DNA of 64,000 nt from Pandoraea oxalativorans (GCF_000972785.3 NZ_CP011253.3:248001-312000), one strand, 5' to 3'. Shown: positions 9,305-18,530, counted from the first letter of the stretch. Notes: generated by a model from the sequence alone, not told the origin. Translations and numbers: made by a program.

Positions 9305-9314
9305 GGGGCGCGAC

Positions 9315-10442
9315 TTGGGCGAGCTAAAGCATTCTCAGACGCGCATTCGCGCCGCCGTCATGCGGGGAGGCACCTCGAAGGGGCTGTACTTCCTCGCGGA
9401 CGACCTGCCCACGGACGCTGCCACGCGCGACGCCGTGTTGCTCGCCGCGATGGGGTCGCCCGATGCACGTCAGATCGACGGCATGGGGGGCGCGAACCCG
9501 CTCACGAGCAAGGTCGCCATCGTTTCGCGCGCTACGCGTGCGGACGCCAACGTCGACTATCTCTTTGCGCAAGTGGTGGTCGACGAAGCGCGGGTCGACT
9601 ACGGGCAGAACTGCGGCAATCTCCTTGCGGGCGTCGGACCGTTTGCGATCGAGCGCGGACTCGTGACGGCAACGGGCGATATGACCGACGTGGGCATTCA
9701 CATGGTCAACACGGGACAGGTAGCGGTCGCCACCGTGCAGACCCCGGGCGGACTGGCGAAGTACGACGGCGACGTGGCCATCGACGGCGTGCCCGGCACG
9801 GCAGCCCCCGTTCCGCTGATGTTTCGCGACACCGCCGGGTCGTCGTGCGGTGCGCTGTTTCCGACGGGCCAGCGTCAGGACGTCGTCGAAGGCGTCGCCG
9901 TCACTTGTATCGATAACGGCATGCCGCTCGTGCTGATGCGCGCTGCGGATCTGGGGTGCACAGGGGCCGAGTCCTGGCAACAACTGGAAGCGGATGCGCA
10001 GTTCCAGCCGATGCGCGAGCGCATCGAAGCGATTCGTCTTGCTGTTGGCCCGCGCATGAATCTCGGCGACGTGCGTTCGCGCACGGTGCCGAAGATGTGT
10101 CTCGTCGCGACTCCCCGGGCGGGTGGAGCGCTTGCGACGCGTTGCTTCATTCCACATCGCTGCCACTCGTCCATCGGTGTGCTGGCGGCCGTGAGCGTGG
10201 CGACGGCGGCGGCGTTGCCGGGCACTGTCTGTCACGAGATGGCCGTGGTGCCCGATGGCGATGCGCCGCTCGTGTCCATCGAGCATCCGACGGGTGAATT
10301 CACTGTGCGCCTGACACTCGGTCTCGATGCCGAAGGGCAGACCGACGTGACGGGGGCAGGCCTGCTACGGACGGCGCGTTGGCTGTTCGACGGCGACGTG
10401 TGCATCCCCACGCGCGTGTGGGCACAAGGGGAGGCGTCATGA
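9315..10442 (+). CDS. galD: 4-oxalomesaconate tautomerase, PrpF family (GalD-like)
   Basis: A 375-residue PrpF-family isomerase. The family opening AAVMRGGTSKGLYF is near residue 15, and the conserved DGMGGANPLTSKVAI and DYGQNCGNLLAGVGPFAI motifs follow. I chose the TTG at 9315, with GAGGGG about 6 bases upstream, because the N-terminal strand before the RGGTSKG motif is needed; an ATG at 9360 would remove it. GalD interconverts the keto and enol forms of 4-oxalomesaconate produced by ring cleavage. It overlaps the next gene by 4 bases. Confidence 0.84.
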   Translation: MGELKHSQTRIRAAVMRGGTSKGLYFLADDLPTDAATRDAVLLAAMGSPDARQIDGMGGANPLTSKVAIVSRATRADANVDYLFAQVVVDEARVDYGQNCGNLLAGVGPFAIERGLVTATGDMTDVGIHMVNTGQVAVATVQTPGGLAKYDGDVAIDGVPGTAAPVPLMFRDTAGSSCGALFPTGQRQDVVEGVAVTCIDNGMPLVLMRAADLGCTGAESWQQLEADAQFQPMRERIEAIRLAVGPRMNLGDVRSRTVPKMCLVATPRAGGALATRCFIPHRCHSSIGVLAAVSVATAAALPGTVCHEMAVVPDGDAPLVSIEHPTGEFTVRLTLGLDAEGQTDVTGAGLLRTARWLFDGDVCIPTRVWAQGEAS

Positions 10443-11179
10443 GCCAGGCACGTCCTCCGTTGTTGTTGCTCCCCGGCCTGCTCTGCGATCAGGCGGCGTG
10501 GGCCGCTACTGCCGCGTTGCTGCCGGAATTCGATTGCCGCGTGCCCGCATGGGGCGCGCTCGACACCATCGGCGCGATGGCCGAGCACGTGCTGGCCACC
10601 ACGCCGGAGCCGCGCTTCGCGCTAGCCGGACATTCGATGGGCGGGCGCGTCGCGCTCGAAGTCGTGCGCCGTGCGCCGCAGCGCGTGAGCCATCTCGCAT
10701 TGCTCGACACCGGCTATCAGGCGTTGCCCGACGGTGAAGCCGCCGAGAAGGAGCGCAGCGGTCGCGCTGCGTTGCTCGCCCATGCGCGTGAAGCGGGCAT
10801 GCGCGCGATGGGGCAGGTCTGGGCAACGGGCATGGTGCATCCCGACCAGATCGGCGCGCCGCTGTTCGACGCCATTCTCGACATGATCGAGCGCAGCAAC
10901 CCCGATCAGTTCGCAGCGCAGATCCATGCGCTGCTGGGCCGTCCGGAGGCCACCGCGCAACTGAGCGACGTGCATTGCCCGACGCTTGTGTTGTGTGGAC
11001 GACAAGACACGTGGAGCCCGCTCGCGCGTCACGAAATCATGGCCGGGCTGATCCCGGGCGCGGTGCTGAACGTGGCGGAGCACAGCGGCCATATGAGTCC
11101 GATGGAACGTCCTGAAGCCGTAGCCGCCGCCATGCGCGCGTGGTTGTCGTTGCCGTCGACCGAAGGGGTCACGTCATGA
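10439..11179 (+). CDS. Alpha/beta hydrolase of unknown substrate in the aromatic operon
   Basis: A 246-residue alpha/beta-hydrolase-fold protein. The nucleophile elbow is AGHSMGGRVAL (Ser), with the acid in GRQDTWSP and the catalytic His in HSGHMSPMERP; all three are present. No signal peptide is seen. It overlaps galD and the next gene by 4 bases each, so it is a fixed member of the operon, yet the gallate pathway as described needs no hydrolase. It could be an esterase releasing the aromatic acid from an ester or could act on a side product; I cannot tell which. Confidence 0.8.
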   Translation: MSQARPPLLLLPGLLCDQAAWAATAALLPEFDCRVPAWGALDTIGAMAEHVLATTPEPRFALAGHSMGGRVALEVVRRAPQRVSHLALLDTGYQALPDGEAAEKERSGRAALLAHAREAGMRAMGQVWATGMVHPDQIGAPLFDAILDMIERSNPDQFAAQIHALLGRPEATAQLSDVHCPTLVLCGRQDTWSPLARHEIMAGLIPGAVLNVAEHSGHMSPMERPEAVAAAMRAWLSLPSTEGVTS

Positions 11180-11670
11180 CGCAGAACACGCAAACCACGC
11201 CAACACCCGACGCCGTCGACCAGCAAACGCTCGACGCGTTGCTCGCCAAGCAAGCGTGTCACGACCTCGTGATGCGCTTTGTCATGTGCAACGACCGTCG
11301 CGATCCGCAGGGACTGGCGGCATTGTTCGCGGAGAAGGGCGTGCTGGTGCGCCCGAACGGCGAGACGCTCGTCGGTCCGGCGGCGATTGCGGCGGCGTAC
11401 GCCGAGCGTCCGGCAGATCGGTTGACGCGGCGTCTCGTCGGCAATGTGCTGATCGAGGTGACGTCTGCAACGGGCGCGATGGGCAGCAGCACCGTGCTGC
11501 TCTGGAGCGGGTCGGCGCAGGACGTGCCGGGACCGTTCGGACGTCCGGCACAGGGGCGTCAGGTGATGGGTGAATTCGAGGACACGTTCGTGCGCACGGC
11601 GCAGGGATGGCGCATCGCCCGGCGCGAAGCGCGTTTCACTTTCGTACGCGAGGCACAAAGCACGACGTGA
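11176..11670 (+). CDS. SnoaL-like (NTF2-fold) protein
   Basis: A 164-residue protein with the SnoaL/NTF2-like pattern: an N-terminal helix (LVMRFVMCNDRRDPQGLAALF), a LVGPAAIAAAY helix and C-terminal beta strands ending in GWRIARREARFTFV. Such proteins are small isomerases, hydrolases, dioxygenase helpers or binding proteins. The last gene of the operon, it overlaps the hydrolase gene by 4 bases. No catalytic assignment is possible from sequence alone; a role on the same aromatic substrate is inferred. Confidence 0.72.
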   Translation: MTQNTQTTPTPDAVDQQTLDALLAKQACHDLVMRFVMCNDRRDPQGLAALFAEKGVLVRPNGETLVGPAAIAAAYAERPADRLTRRLVGNVLIEVTSATGAMGSSTVLLWSGSAQDVPGPFGRPAQGRQVMGEFEDTFVRTAQGWRIARREARFTFVREAQSTT

Positions 11671-11895
11671 AGCATGGCGTGAGGCAAAAACAGCACCTCA
11701 CGCCGCGCCATAAAACAACGGGGACCGAGGCCGGAGTGCTGCACAGGAGGCGGCAGCGGTGACCCGAAAGCGCAAGCGAGGCAGTACCGGAGGCGGCCGC
11801 AGTGCCGTCCCGACAAAGGCCGGAGCGTCGACGCCGTCGATGCGCCGGAGATTGAGGTTTGGAGTAGCTGTGTATTCAAAAACAAGGGGACAGAA

Positions 11896-12975
11896 GTGAA
11901 AGTGAAACACGCATTGGCCGCTGGCCTGCTGCTGGGTGCAGGCCTGGCGCACGCGCAAAGCAACGTGACGCTGTACGGGATCATCGATACCGGCATCGCC
12001 TATTACAACAATGCTGCCAATGGCGGCAGCTTCGTCGGCGAACCGACCCTCACGGGCAAGGTGCCGTCGCGCTTCGGTTTCAAGGGTGTCGAAGACCTGG
12101 GCGGCGGTCTCAAGGCCGTCTTCACGTTGGAAAACGGCTTTCAGCCGGGCACCGGCGGTCTGAACTACGGCGGACGTCTGTTCGGTCGTCAGGCCAATGT
12201 GGGTCTGTCGAGTTCGTGGGGCACCGTGCTCATCGGCCGTCAGAACAACATGACGTTCTACGTGACGGGCAATGCGGACGTGATGGGACCGTCGATCTTC
12301 TCGCTTGCCAGTATCGACCCGTACATCGCCAACGCACGCAGCGACAGCGCCATCGGGTACATGGGCAAGTTCTCCGGCGTGACCGTCGGCGCGACGTACA
12401 GCTTCGGGCGCGATGCATCGTCCGCGGGCGGACCATCGGCCACGAACTGCGCGGGTAACGTCGCGGGCAACTATCAAGCTTGTAAGCAATTCACGGGCCT
12501 GCTCGGTTACGACTACGAGAACTTCGGCATTTCGGCGTCTTACGACCAGATGCGCGGCAACACCGGCGCCGCCGCACCGCTGACCAGCTCGAACTACACC
12601 GATTCGCACTCGGTCATCAACGCGTACTACAAGTGGTCGACGGGGCGCGTGGGTGGTGGCTGGATTCACCGCAACGTGAGCGCCGACGCCGCATCGCTGC
12701 GCTCGGACATCTACTTCATCGGCTTCACCTACCTGCCGACGATCACCTGGGCGTTCGACGCACAGGCCATCCGTTACCAGTTGAAGAGTAAGGCTAACGC
12801 TACGATGCTCATCGGCCGCGCCACGTACTCGCTCTCCAAGCGTACGTCGCTGTATGGCATGGCGGGCTGGGTGGCGAACAGCCAGAACGGTGCCGTGGCG
12901 ATTGCTGCAGGCGGGTCGGTGGTCACCGGTGGCAACCAGTTCGGTACGATGCTGGGCATTCAGCACACGTTCTAA
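11896..12975 (+). CDS. Outer-membrane porin, Gram-negative general/aromatic type
   Basis: A 359-residue 16-stranded porin of the Burkholderiales type. The GTG at 11896 has AAGGGGA 6 bases upstream. The signal peptide is KHALAAGLLLGAGLAHA, then QSNVTLYGIIDTGIAYY, the standard first strand. Later typical blocks are SRFGFKGVEDLGGGLKAVF and the C-terminal GIQHTF ending in Phe, required for outer-membrane assembly. Position after the catabolic operon suggests it lets the aromatic substrate enter the periplasm; this is inference. Confidence 0.88.
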   Translation: MKVKHALAAGLLLGAGLAHAQSNVTLYGIIDTGIAYYNNAANGGSFVGEPTLTGKVPSRFGFKGVEDLGGGLKAVFTLENGFQPGTGGLNYGGRLFGRQANVGLSSSWGTVLIGRQNNMTFYVTGNADVMGPSIFSLASIDPYIANARSDSAIGYMGKFSGVTVGATYSFGRDASSAGGPSATNCAGNVAGNYQACKQFTGLLGYDYENFGISASYDQMRGNTGAAAPLTSSNYTDSHSVINAYYKWSTGRVGGGWIHRNVSADAASLRSDIYFIGFTYLPTITWAFDAQAIRYQLKSKANATMLIGRATYSLSKRTSLYGMAGWVANSQNGAVAIAAGGSVVTGGNQFGTMLGIQHTF

Positions 12976-13283
12976 CGCCTGAGTGGCTTTCGTAAGCGCG
13001 GCACCGCGTAGCGAGCACGTGTGGGGCGTCCGGGGGGGCGAATCGCACGTGACGCGGTGCCGCGTCACTCCCTGTTGCGCGGCGGCGTCGTGGTGGCGTG
13101 CCGCGCATATCCAGCGAGTGATCCGGCAGACGTCGTGCGGCGTGACCGTGTGCAGCCGAACATTCCTCGAGCGGCACCATTGCGCATGATTTTCCTGCCC
13201 GGCCCGGGCTATGATGCCAGGCAGGCATTGGCGAGCGAGAAGCCAATCCCGGGCCGAGATTTTTTCCTGATGAATTGCGCCGT
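12976..13283. other. Intergenic region between porin and MFS genes, with a large inverted repeat
   Basis: No supportable gene. It contains a perfect 13-base inverted repeat (12997-13009 and 13052-13064), listed separately. Near the right end an in-frame five-codon reading frame, ATG at 13270 to TGA at 13287, overlaps the MFS start; I consider it probably meaningless. Confidence 0.5.
12997..13064 (+). terminator. Large stem-loop after the porin gene
   Basis: CGCGGCACCGCGT at 12997-13009 is perfectly complementary to ACGCGGTGCCGCG at 13052-13064, with a 42-base loop that itself holds two copies of CACGTG. It begins 21 bases after the porin stop. There is no U-tract, so it may act by RNA protection or as a weak terminator rather than a classic intrinsic terminator. 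Confidence 0.45.
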
Positions 13284-14669
13284 ATGACCCAACCGATGGC
13301 ACCCTCCGCGACGCTGGCCGAAGGCCTTGGCGTGCGCGCGCGCCGTATTGCCGTGCCATCCATTCTGCTGGGCACCTTTCTCGGCAATCTCGATGCGTCG
13401 ATCGCCAATGTGGCATTGCCGACCATCGCGCGCGATCTTGTCGCCGATCCCGCCTCGACGGTGTGGGTCGTCAACGCTTACCAACTCATTTTTGCGATGG
13501 CCGTGCTGCCGCTGGCAGCGCTGGGCGAAAAGCTCGGCTATCGGCGTGTGTTCCTGTTCGGCGTGGCTGGCTTCACGCTGGCGTCGCTTGGCTGTGCGCT
13601 CGCGCCCTCGCTTTCGTGGCTCGTCGCGGCGCGTGTGGCGCAGGGGCTCTGCGGTGCGTGTATGTCGACCATCGTCCCCGCCTTGCTGCGTATGGTGTTT
13701 CCGCCGCACATGGGCGGCCGCGCGATCTCGCTACTGGCGCTGACCGTCGCACTGTCGACGGCGGCCGGGCCGAGCGTGGCAGCGGTCATTCTCACCCTGG
13801 GCGACTGGCGCTGGCTGTTCGCCATCAATCTGCCCATCGGGCTGGTCGCGCTGGGCGCGTCGTACCGGTTCCTGCCCCGCACGCCGGGGGCCGAGCGTCG
13901 CATCGACGTGCCCGGCGCGTTGCTCAACGCCGCGACGCTCGCGCTCATCATCATCGGACTCGGTCATGTGGGTGAGGCGGGGCACCACGGTGTCGCCGCG
14001 TTGCAGATCGTGTTGGGGCTGGGCGTGGCGACGGTGCTTGTGCGGCATCAGCGCAGTCGTCGGACACCCCTGCTGCCGCTCGATCTCATGCGGGTGCCGG
14101 TGCTGGCGTTGTCGTCGCTGACATCCGTCGCCTGTTATATGGCCCAGACGCTGGCGTACGTCGGCATGCCGTTTCTGTTGCAGCACACGTTCGCGCGCAG
14201 TGAGGCGGCGACCGGCTTGTTGATTACGCCGTGGCCGCTGGTGATCGTGTTCATCGCGCCGCTCGCGGGTCGGCTGTCGGATCGCTTCGACAGCGCGCGC
14301 CTGAGTGCGCTGGGACTGGGGGTGTTCGCGGTGGGGCTGGCGTCGCTGGCGTGGCTGCCTGCGCACGCCAGCGACTGGGGCATCGCCTGGCGCATGGTGA
14401 TCTGCGGGGTGGGCTTCGGCTTCTTCCAGACGCCCAACAACCGCATCATCATGATGGGCGCGCCGCGCGAGCGCAGCGGCGCGGCGAGCGGTTTGATGAC
14501 GATTGCCCGGACTGTCGGGATGACGCTCGGGGCGGCCGTGGTGGCGCTGCTGTTCGACCTCTATGGCGAGCGCGGTGCGCACGCGGCGATGGTGAGCGCG
14601 ACGATACTCGCGGCACTGGGCGGTGGCGTCAGCCTGCTGCGGGTGCGGGCGAAGGCGCGCGCGGGCTGA
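13284..14669 (+). CDS. MFS drug exporter, DHA2 (14-helix EmrB/QacA) type
   Basis: A 461-residue inner-membrane protein with about 14 hydrophobic segments. The first helix contains LGNLDASIANVALPTIARDL, the DHA2 motif D1. The segment TVWVVNAYQLIFAMAVLPLA, then GEKLGYRRVFLFG (motif A), and VAQGLCGACMSTIVPALLR follow. No strong ribosome site is visible before the ATG at 13284. It stands alone between the porin and a phosphatase gene, without an adjacent membrane-fusion protein, so it probably works as a single-component proton-driven exporter of unknown substrate. Confidence 0.84.
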   Translation: MTQPMAPSATLAEGLGVRARRIAVPSILLGTFLGNLDASIANVALPTIARDLVADPASTVWVVNAYQLIFAMAVLPLAALGEKLGYRRVFLFGVAGFTLASLGCALAPSLSWLVAARVAQGLCGACMSTIVPALLRMVFPPHMGGRAISLLALTVALSTAAGPSVAAVILTLGDWRWLFAINLPIGLVALGASYRFLPRTPGAERRIDVPGALLNAATLALIIIGLGHVGEAGHHGVAALQIVLGLGVATVLVRHQRSRRTPLLPLDLMRVPVLALSSLTSVACYMAQTLAYVGMPFLLQHTFARSEAATGLLITPWPLVIVFIAPLAGRLSDRFDSARLSALGLGVFAVGLASLAWLPAHASDWGIAWRMVICGVGFGFFQTPNNRIIMMGAPRERSGAASGLMTIARTVGMTLGAAVVALLFDLYGERGAHAAMVSATILAALGGGVSLLRVRAKARAG

Positions 14670-14814
14670 CCGTGCGGCGCATGGCGAGATAAGGCAGGCT
14701 GAGCCGATTTGTCAAAGTGGGCGTCGCACGCTAGCATCTTGCCTTGCTGAGACCCCGTCGCGTTTGCGACGACGGTCATGTTCACGTATCTCCTCGCAAG
14801 TATCCGCTATCTTC

Positions 14815-15594
14815 GTGTCTTCTTCTCACGTTCTGAGCCGGCGACGCCGGGCGCAACGCGCTCGTAGCGAGCACGGCACGCGCGGTCCGGTCTGGCTGTT
14901 CGATCTGGACAACACGCTGCATCGCGCGTCTCACGCGATCTTTCCGCGCATCAACCGCGCGATGACCGCCTATATCGTCGAGAAGCTGGGCGTGCCGCAC
15001 GACGAAGCAAACCTCTTGCGCTCGACGTACACCGAGCGCTATGGCGCCGTGCTGCTCGGGCTGATCCGGCATCACGCCATCGACCCGCACGAATTTCTCG
15101 CGCAGGTCCACGACCTGCCGCCGCTGGCCGAGGTGCTGAGCGCCGAGCGCGGCATCGCGCGTCTGGTGGCGGGGCTGCCGGGTCGCAAGATATTGCTGAC
15201 CAACGCGCCGACGCATTACGCCATGCCGATCGTCGAGGCGTTGGGAATCGGCCGTCATTTCGAGCGGTTCGTGAGCATCGAAGACATGGCGGACCGGCGC
15301 GGGTGGCGCGCCAAACCCGACCCGACGATGCTGCGCCGTCTGCTCGTGCGCGAGGGGCTCGCGCCCGCGAACACATGGCTTGTCGAGGATACGCGCTCGC
15401 ACCTGAAGCACCTGCGGCATTTCGGCATCAAGACGGTCTGGATCACGGGGCATCTGCCGGTGAGAAACAGTCTTGGCAAGGTCATGGCGCGAAGTGGCCG
15501 CCCACACTTCGTAGATATCAAAGTACAATCTCTGCGCGAGTTAAGGGCGTACCTGGCGACCGGGGCAGGTGCCAGGCATGTGAGGGGCAAGTGA
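14815..15594 (+). CDS. Pyrimidine 5'-nucleotidase, HAD superfamily
   Basis: A HAD hydrolase of about 259 residues from the GTG at 14815. Motif I is FDLDNTLH (nucleophile Asp), motif II is LLTNAP, motif III Lys lies in AKPDPTM and motif IV is WLVEDT. The pattern matches the SDT1/pyrimidine 5'-nucleotidase subgroup, which dephosphorylates UMP/CMP and modified pyrimidine nucleotides. The start is uncertain because the N-terminal 25 residues are basic and unconserved. It lies directly before slmA, an arrangement common in Burkholderiales. Confidence 0.8.
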   Translation: MSSSHVLSRRRRAQRARSEHGTRGPVWLFDLDNTLHRASHAIFPRINRAMTAYIVEKLGVPHDEANLLRSTYTERYGAVLLGLIRHHAIDPHEFLAQVHDLPPLAEVLSAERGIARLVAGLPGRKILLTNAPTHYAMPIVEALGIGRHFERFVSIEDMADRRGWRAKPDPTMLRRLLVREGLAPANTWLVEDTRSHLKHLRHFGIKTVWITGHLPVRNSLGKVMARSGRPHFVDIKVQSLRELRAYLATGAGARHVRGK

Positions 15595-15679
15595 CGGGCC
15601 GGTGAGGGCTCAGTCAGGTTCCCCCGCGAGCCCCTGACCGCGCGACGATTACATAATCCCAACTGATAACGACCAGACG

Positions 15680-16342
15680 ATGCAGCAGGAAAACTCTTCG
15701 AACGGCGCCGGTTTCGGCACCGCCGACGCGCTGGAGGCCATGCCCACGCCCGCGCCGGTGAAGACCACCCGTCCCAAACCGGGCGAGCGCCGCGTGCAGG
15801 TGTTGCAGACCCTCGCGGCCATGCTTGAGACGCCCAAGGGCGAGAAGATCACCACGGCCGCCCTCGCGGCGCGCCTCGATGTCTCCGAAGCGGCGCTCTA
15901 TCGCCACTTCGCGAGCAAGGCCCAGATGTTCGAAGGCCTGATCGAATTCATCGAGCAGACCATCTTCGGCCTGATCAACCAGATTTCCGCACAGGATCAG
16001 GACGGCGTGACGCAAGCGCGCGCCATCGTGCTGATGCTGCTCGGTTTCGCCGAGAAGAACCCCGGCATGACGCGTGTGCTGACCGGTGAAGCACTGGTTG
16101 GCGAACACGAACGTCTGCAAGAGCGCATGAACCAGTTGCTCGACCGCATCGAAGCGTCGCTGCGTCAGGTGCTGCGTCTGGCGGCGGCGCAAGGCACGCT
16201 GCCCGAGACGTTCGACGCGAACTCGCGCGCCAACCTGCTCGTCTCGTACGTGCTCGGCCGCTGGCATCGTTTCGCCAAGAGCGGCTTCAAGCGCTCGCCG
16301 GCCGAAGGCGCCGAGCCGCAAGTGGCCGCATTGCTGCGCTGA
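15680..16342 (+). CDS. slmA: Nucleoid occlusion factor SlmA (TetR family)
   Basis: A 220-residue TetR-fold DNA-binding protein. After a disordered 35-residue N-terminus the HTH is ITTAALAARLDVSEAALYRH, followed by FASKAQMFEGLIEFIEQTIF, the SlmA hallmark. SlmA binds specific chromosomal sites and blocks FtsZ ring assembly over unsegregated DNA. The sequence fits SlmA better than ligand-responsive TetR repressors because of the conserved region after the HTH. Confidence 0.86.
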   Translation: MQQENSSNGAGFGTADALEAMPTPAPVKTTRPKPGERRVQVLQTLAAMLETPKGEKITTAALAARLDVSEAALYRHFASKAQMFEGLIEFIEQTIFGLINQISAQDQDGVTQARAIVLMLLGFAEKNPGMTRVLTGEALVGEHERLQERMNQLLDRIEASLRQVLRLAAAQGTLPETFDANSRANLLVSYVLGRWHRFAKSGFKRSPAEGAEPQVAALLR

Positions 16343-16446
16343 TACCGGCGGCAGTGGCTCGTCTGCGCCGAGTGCGCAGATTACGTTATACTTTTGCAAC
16401 GCGTGACAGGGCTGACGACACATCGTCCGGCTTTGTCGCGATGACT

Positions 16447-16543
16447 GGCGCGCCGATTTGGTGACTCGCTTGCGGGCGCGCGAATGACTCTGACGGAGGA
16501 TCTCCGTCGTGAGACGTTCAATAAAAATGCGGCTAAAGAGGTC
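16447..16543 (+). ncRNA. SAM-II-type riboswitch upstream of metX, with an inserted hairpin
   Basis: A perfect 7-bp stem GCGCGCC (16448-16454) with GGCGCGC (16475-16481) encloses a loop starting GAUUU and ending CUUGC. About 40 bases later comes AUAAAAAUGCGGCUAAAGAG (16521-16540). This reproduces the order and conserved bases of SAM-II (P1, GAUUU, UUGC, then AAAUG--GCUAAA-AGG). Between the parts lies an extra hairpin, GACGGAG-GAU-CUCCGUC (16492-16508), absent from minimal SAM-II. It sits about 120 bases before the metX start, farther than usual, so the control mechanism is uncertain. Confidence 0.74.
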
Positions 16544-16662
16544 GTTCGCGCACCCCGCCGTTTTTCCGTCGACCCCTTTTCCCGCACAGAACGCTTCAGG
16601 CCATCGTCCGTCGATCCATATTGACGAAGACGCTGAGCCAGGCATGTTTCGGACAGGGATTT

Positions 16663-17859
16663 ATGGAATCTTCAATCGGAATCGTCACGCCGCAGCGGAT
16701 GCATTTCGCTGAGCCGTTGGCACTGCAAAACGGCAGTACTCTCGCGGGCTACGACCTGATGGTCGAGACCTATGGCGAGCTCAATGCCGATCGCAGCAAT
16801 GCCGTGCTGGTGTGTCACGCGCTCAACGCGTCGCATCACGTGGCAGGCATTGCCGCCGACAACCCCAAGGACATCGGCTGGTGGGACAACATGGTCGGTC
16901 CGGGCAAGCCGCTCGATACCAATCGTTTCTTCGTCATCGGTGTGAACAATCTCGGCTCGTGCTTCGGCTCGACAGGGCCGATGAGCCTCGACGAAGCCAC
17001 CGGCACGCCGTACGGCGCACGCTTCCCTGTCGTGACGGTCGAAGACTGGGTCAATGCACAGGCCCGCGTGGCCGACGCCTTCGGCATCCGCAAGTTCGCC
17101 GCCGTGATGGGCGGCAGTCTGGGCGGCATGCAGGCGCTGGCGTGGAGCATCATGTACCCCGATCGCGTGGGGCACTGTCTGGTGATTGCCTCCACGCCCA
17201 AGCTCTCGGCACAGAACATCGCTTTCAACGAGGTCGCACGCTCGGCCATCCTCTCCGATCCCGATTTCCACGGCGGCGACTATTACGCGCACGGTGTGGT
17301 GCCGCGTCGCGGCTTGCGCGTGGCGCGCATGATCGGGCACATCACCTATCTGTCCGACGAGGACATGGCGACCAAGTTCGGCCGCGCGCTGCGCCGCGCC
17401 GAAGCGCTGGTCGACGAGGTGAAAGACGGCAGCGGCAGCAGCAATGGCAACGGTAAGGACGACGGCTACCGCTTCAGCTTCGACGTGGAGTTCGAAGTGG
17501 AGTCGTACCTGCGGTATCAGGGCGACAAGTTCGCCGAGTACTTCGACGCCAACACCTACTTGCTGATCACGCGCGCGCTCGATTACTTCGACCCGGCGCG
17601 CACGGTCGGTGGCGATCTGGCGAAGGCGTTGTCGCACACGTCCGCCAAGTATCTGATCGTGTCCTTCGCGACCGACTGGCGTTTCGCCCCGGCGCGCTCG
17701 CGCGAGATCGTCAAGGCGTTGCTCGACACGCGTCGCACCGTGAGCTATGCCGAGATCGACGCCCCGCACGGTCACGACGCCTTCCTGCTTACCGATGCGC
17801 GCTATCACAATCTGGTGCGCGCCTACTACGAACGTATCGCTCAGGAGGTCGGCGTATGA
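16663..17859 (+). CDS. metX: Homoserine O-acyltransferase MetX
   Basis: A 398-residue alpha/beta-hydrolase-fold acyltransferase, first step of methionine synthesis. The ATG at 16663 with AGGGA upstream gives the familiar start [15 protein letters not shown]. The nucleophile is in [13 protein letters not shown] (Ser near 152), the catalytic Asp in [12 protein letters not shown] and His in [11 protein letters not shown]. Many proteobacterial MetX enzymes use succinyl-CoA rather than acetyl-CoA; sequence reading alone does not settle the acyl donor. A Ser/Asn/Gly-rich loop near residues 250-264 looks like a lineage insertion. metW overlaps by 4 bases. Confidence 0.9.
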   Translation: MESSIGIVTPQRMHFAEPLALQNGSTLAGYDLMVETYGELNADRSNAVLVCHALNASHHVAGIAADNPKDIGWWDNMVGPGKPLDTNRFFVIGVNNLGSCFGSTGPMSLDEATGTPYGARFPVVTVEDWVNAQARVADAFGIRKFAAVMGGSLGGMQALAWSIMYPDRVGHCLVIASTPKLSAQNIAFNEVARSAILSDPDFHGGDYYAHGVVPRRGLRVARMIGHITYLSDEDMATKFGRALRRAEALVDEVKDGSGSSNGNGKDDGYRFSFDVEFEVESYLRYQGDKFAEYFDANTYLLITRALDYFDPARTVGGDLAKALSHTSAKYLIVSFATDWRFAPARSREIVKALLDTRRTVSYAEIDAPHGHDAFLLTDARYHNLVRAYYERIAQEVGV

Positions 17860-18530
17860 GCCAGTCCACCGCACCGGCCAATCACGTGACCAACAGTGCG
17901 CAAGCCGCGCAACTGGCGGCGTCGCGTCATCGCATTTCAGCCTCGCTCGCGGATCGTCCCGACTTTCGTGTCATTGCGCGATGGATCGAACCGTCCTCGC
18001 AAGTGCTCGATCTCGGTTGTAGCGATGGGTCGTTGCTGCGTCTGCTGACCGACGAACTCGACGTGAGCGGCTATGGTGTCGAGATCGACGACGCGGGCGT
18101 ACTTGCGTCTGCGCAGCGCGGCATCAATGTCATTCAGCAGAATATGGAAGACGGACTGAAGCTGTTCGAAGATCAGAGCTTCGATACCGTCATTCTGTCG
18201 CAGACGTTGCAGACCATTCACCGCACGGCGGACATTCTGCGTGAGACGGTGCGTGTCGGGCGCGAAGCCATCGTGTCGTTCCCGAACTTCGGTTACTGGC
18301 CGCACCGGCTGTCGGTGTTGCAGGGACGCATGCCGGTGTCGAAGAGCCTGCCGTTCCAGTGGCACAACACGCCGAACGTGCGTGTGCTGACGATCAGGGA
18401 CTTCGAAGCGCTGGCGCCGGACGTCGGTGTGAAGATTCTGGATCGCGCGGTCCTGCACAATGGGCGATTGGTCTCGGTGGGCGCGAACTGGCGTGGTAGT
18501 CTTGCGGTCTATCGCGTCAAGCGTTCCTGA
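17856..18530 (+). CDS. metW: Methionine biosynthesis protein MetW (methyltransferase fold)
   Basis: A 224-residue class I SAM-dependent-methyltransferase-fold protein. The nucleotide motif [12 protein letters not shown] is at about residue 49, and the [13 protein letters not shown] and [13 protein letters not shown] blocks are typical of MetW. metX-metW is a conserved pair in proteobacteria; MetW supports MetX activity in homoserine acylation. About 35 N-terminal residues upstream of the conserved domain are low in similarity. It probably shares SAM-II control with metX. Confidence 0.87.
   Translation: MSQSTAPANHVTNSAQAAQLAASRHRISASLADRPDFRVIARWIEPSSQVLDLGCSDGSLLRLLTDELDVSGYGVEIDDAGVLASAQRGINVIQQNMEDGLKLFEDQSFDTVILSQTLQTIHRTADILRETVRVGREAIVSFPNFGYWPHRLSVLQGRMPVSKSLPFQWHNTPNVRVLTIRDFEALAPDVGVKILDRAVLHNGRLVSVGANWRGSLAVYRVKRS

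Noticed and set aside
13270..13287. Five-codon reading frame overlapping the MFS start
   Set aside because: It lacks a ribosome site and any regulatory residue pattern, and is short enough to be chance.
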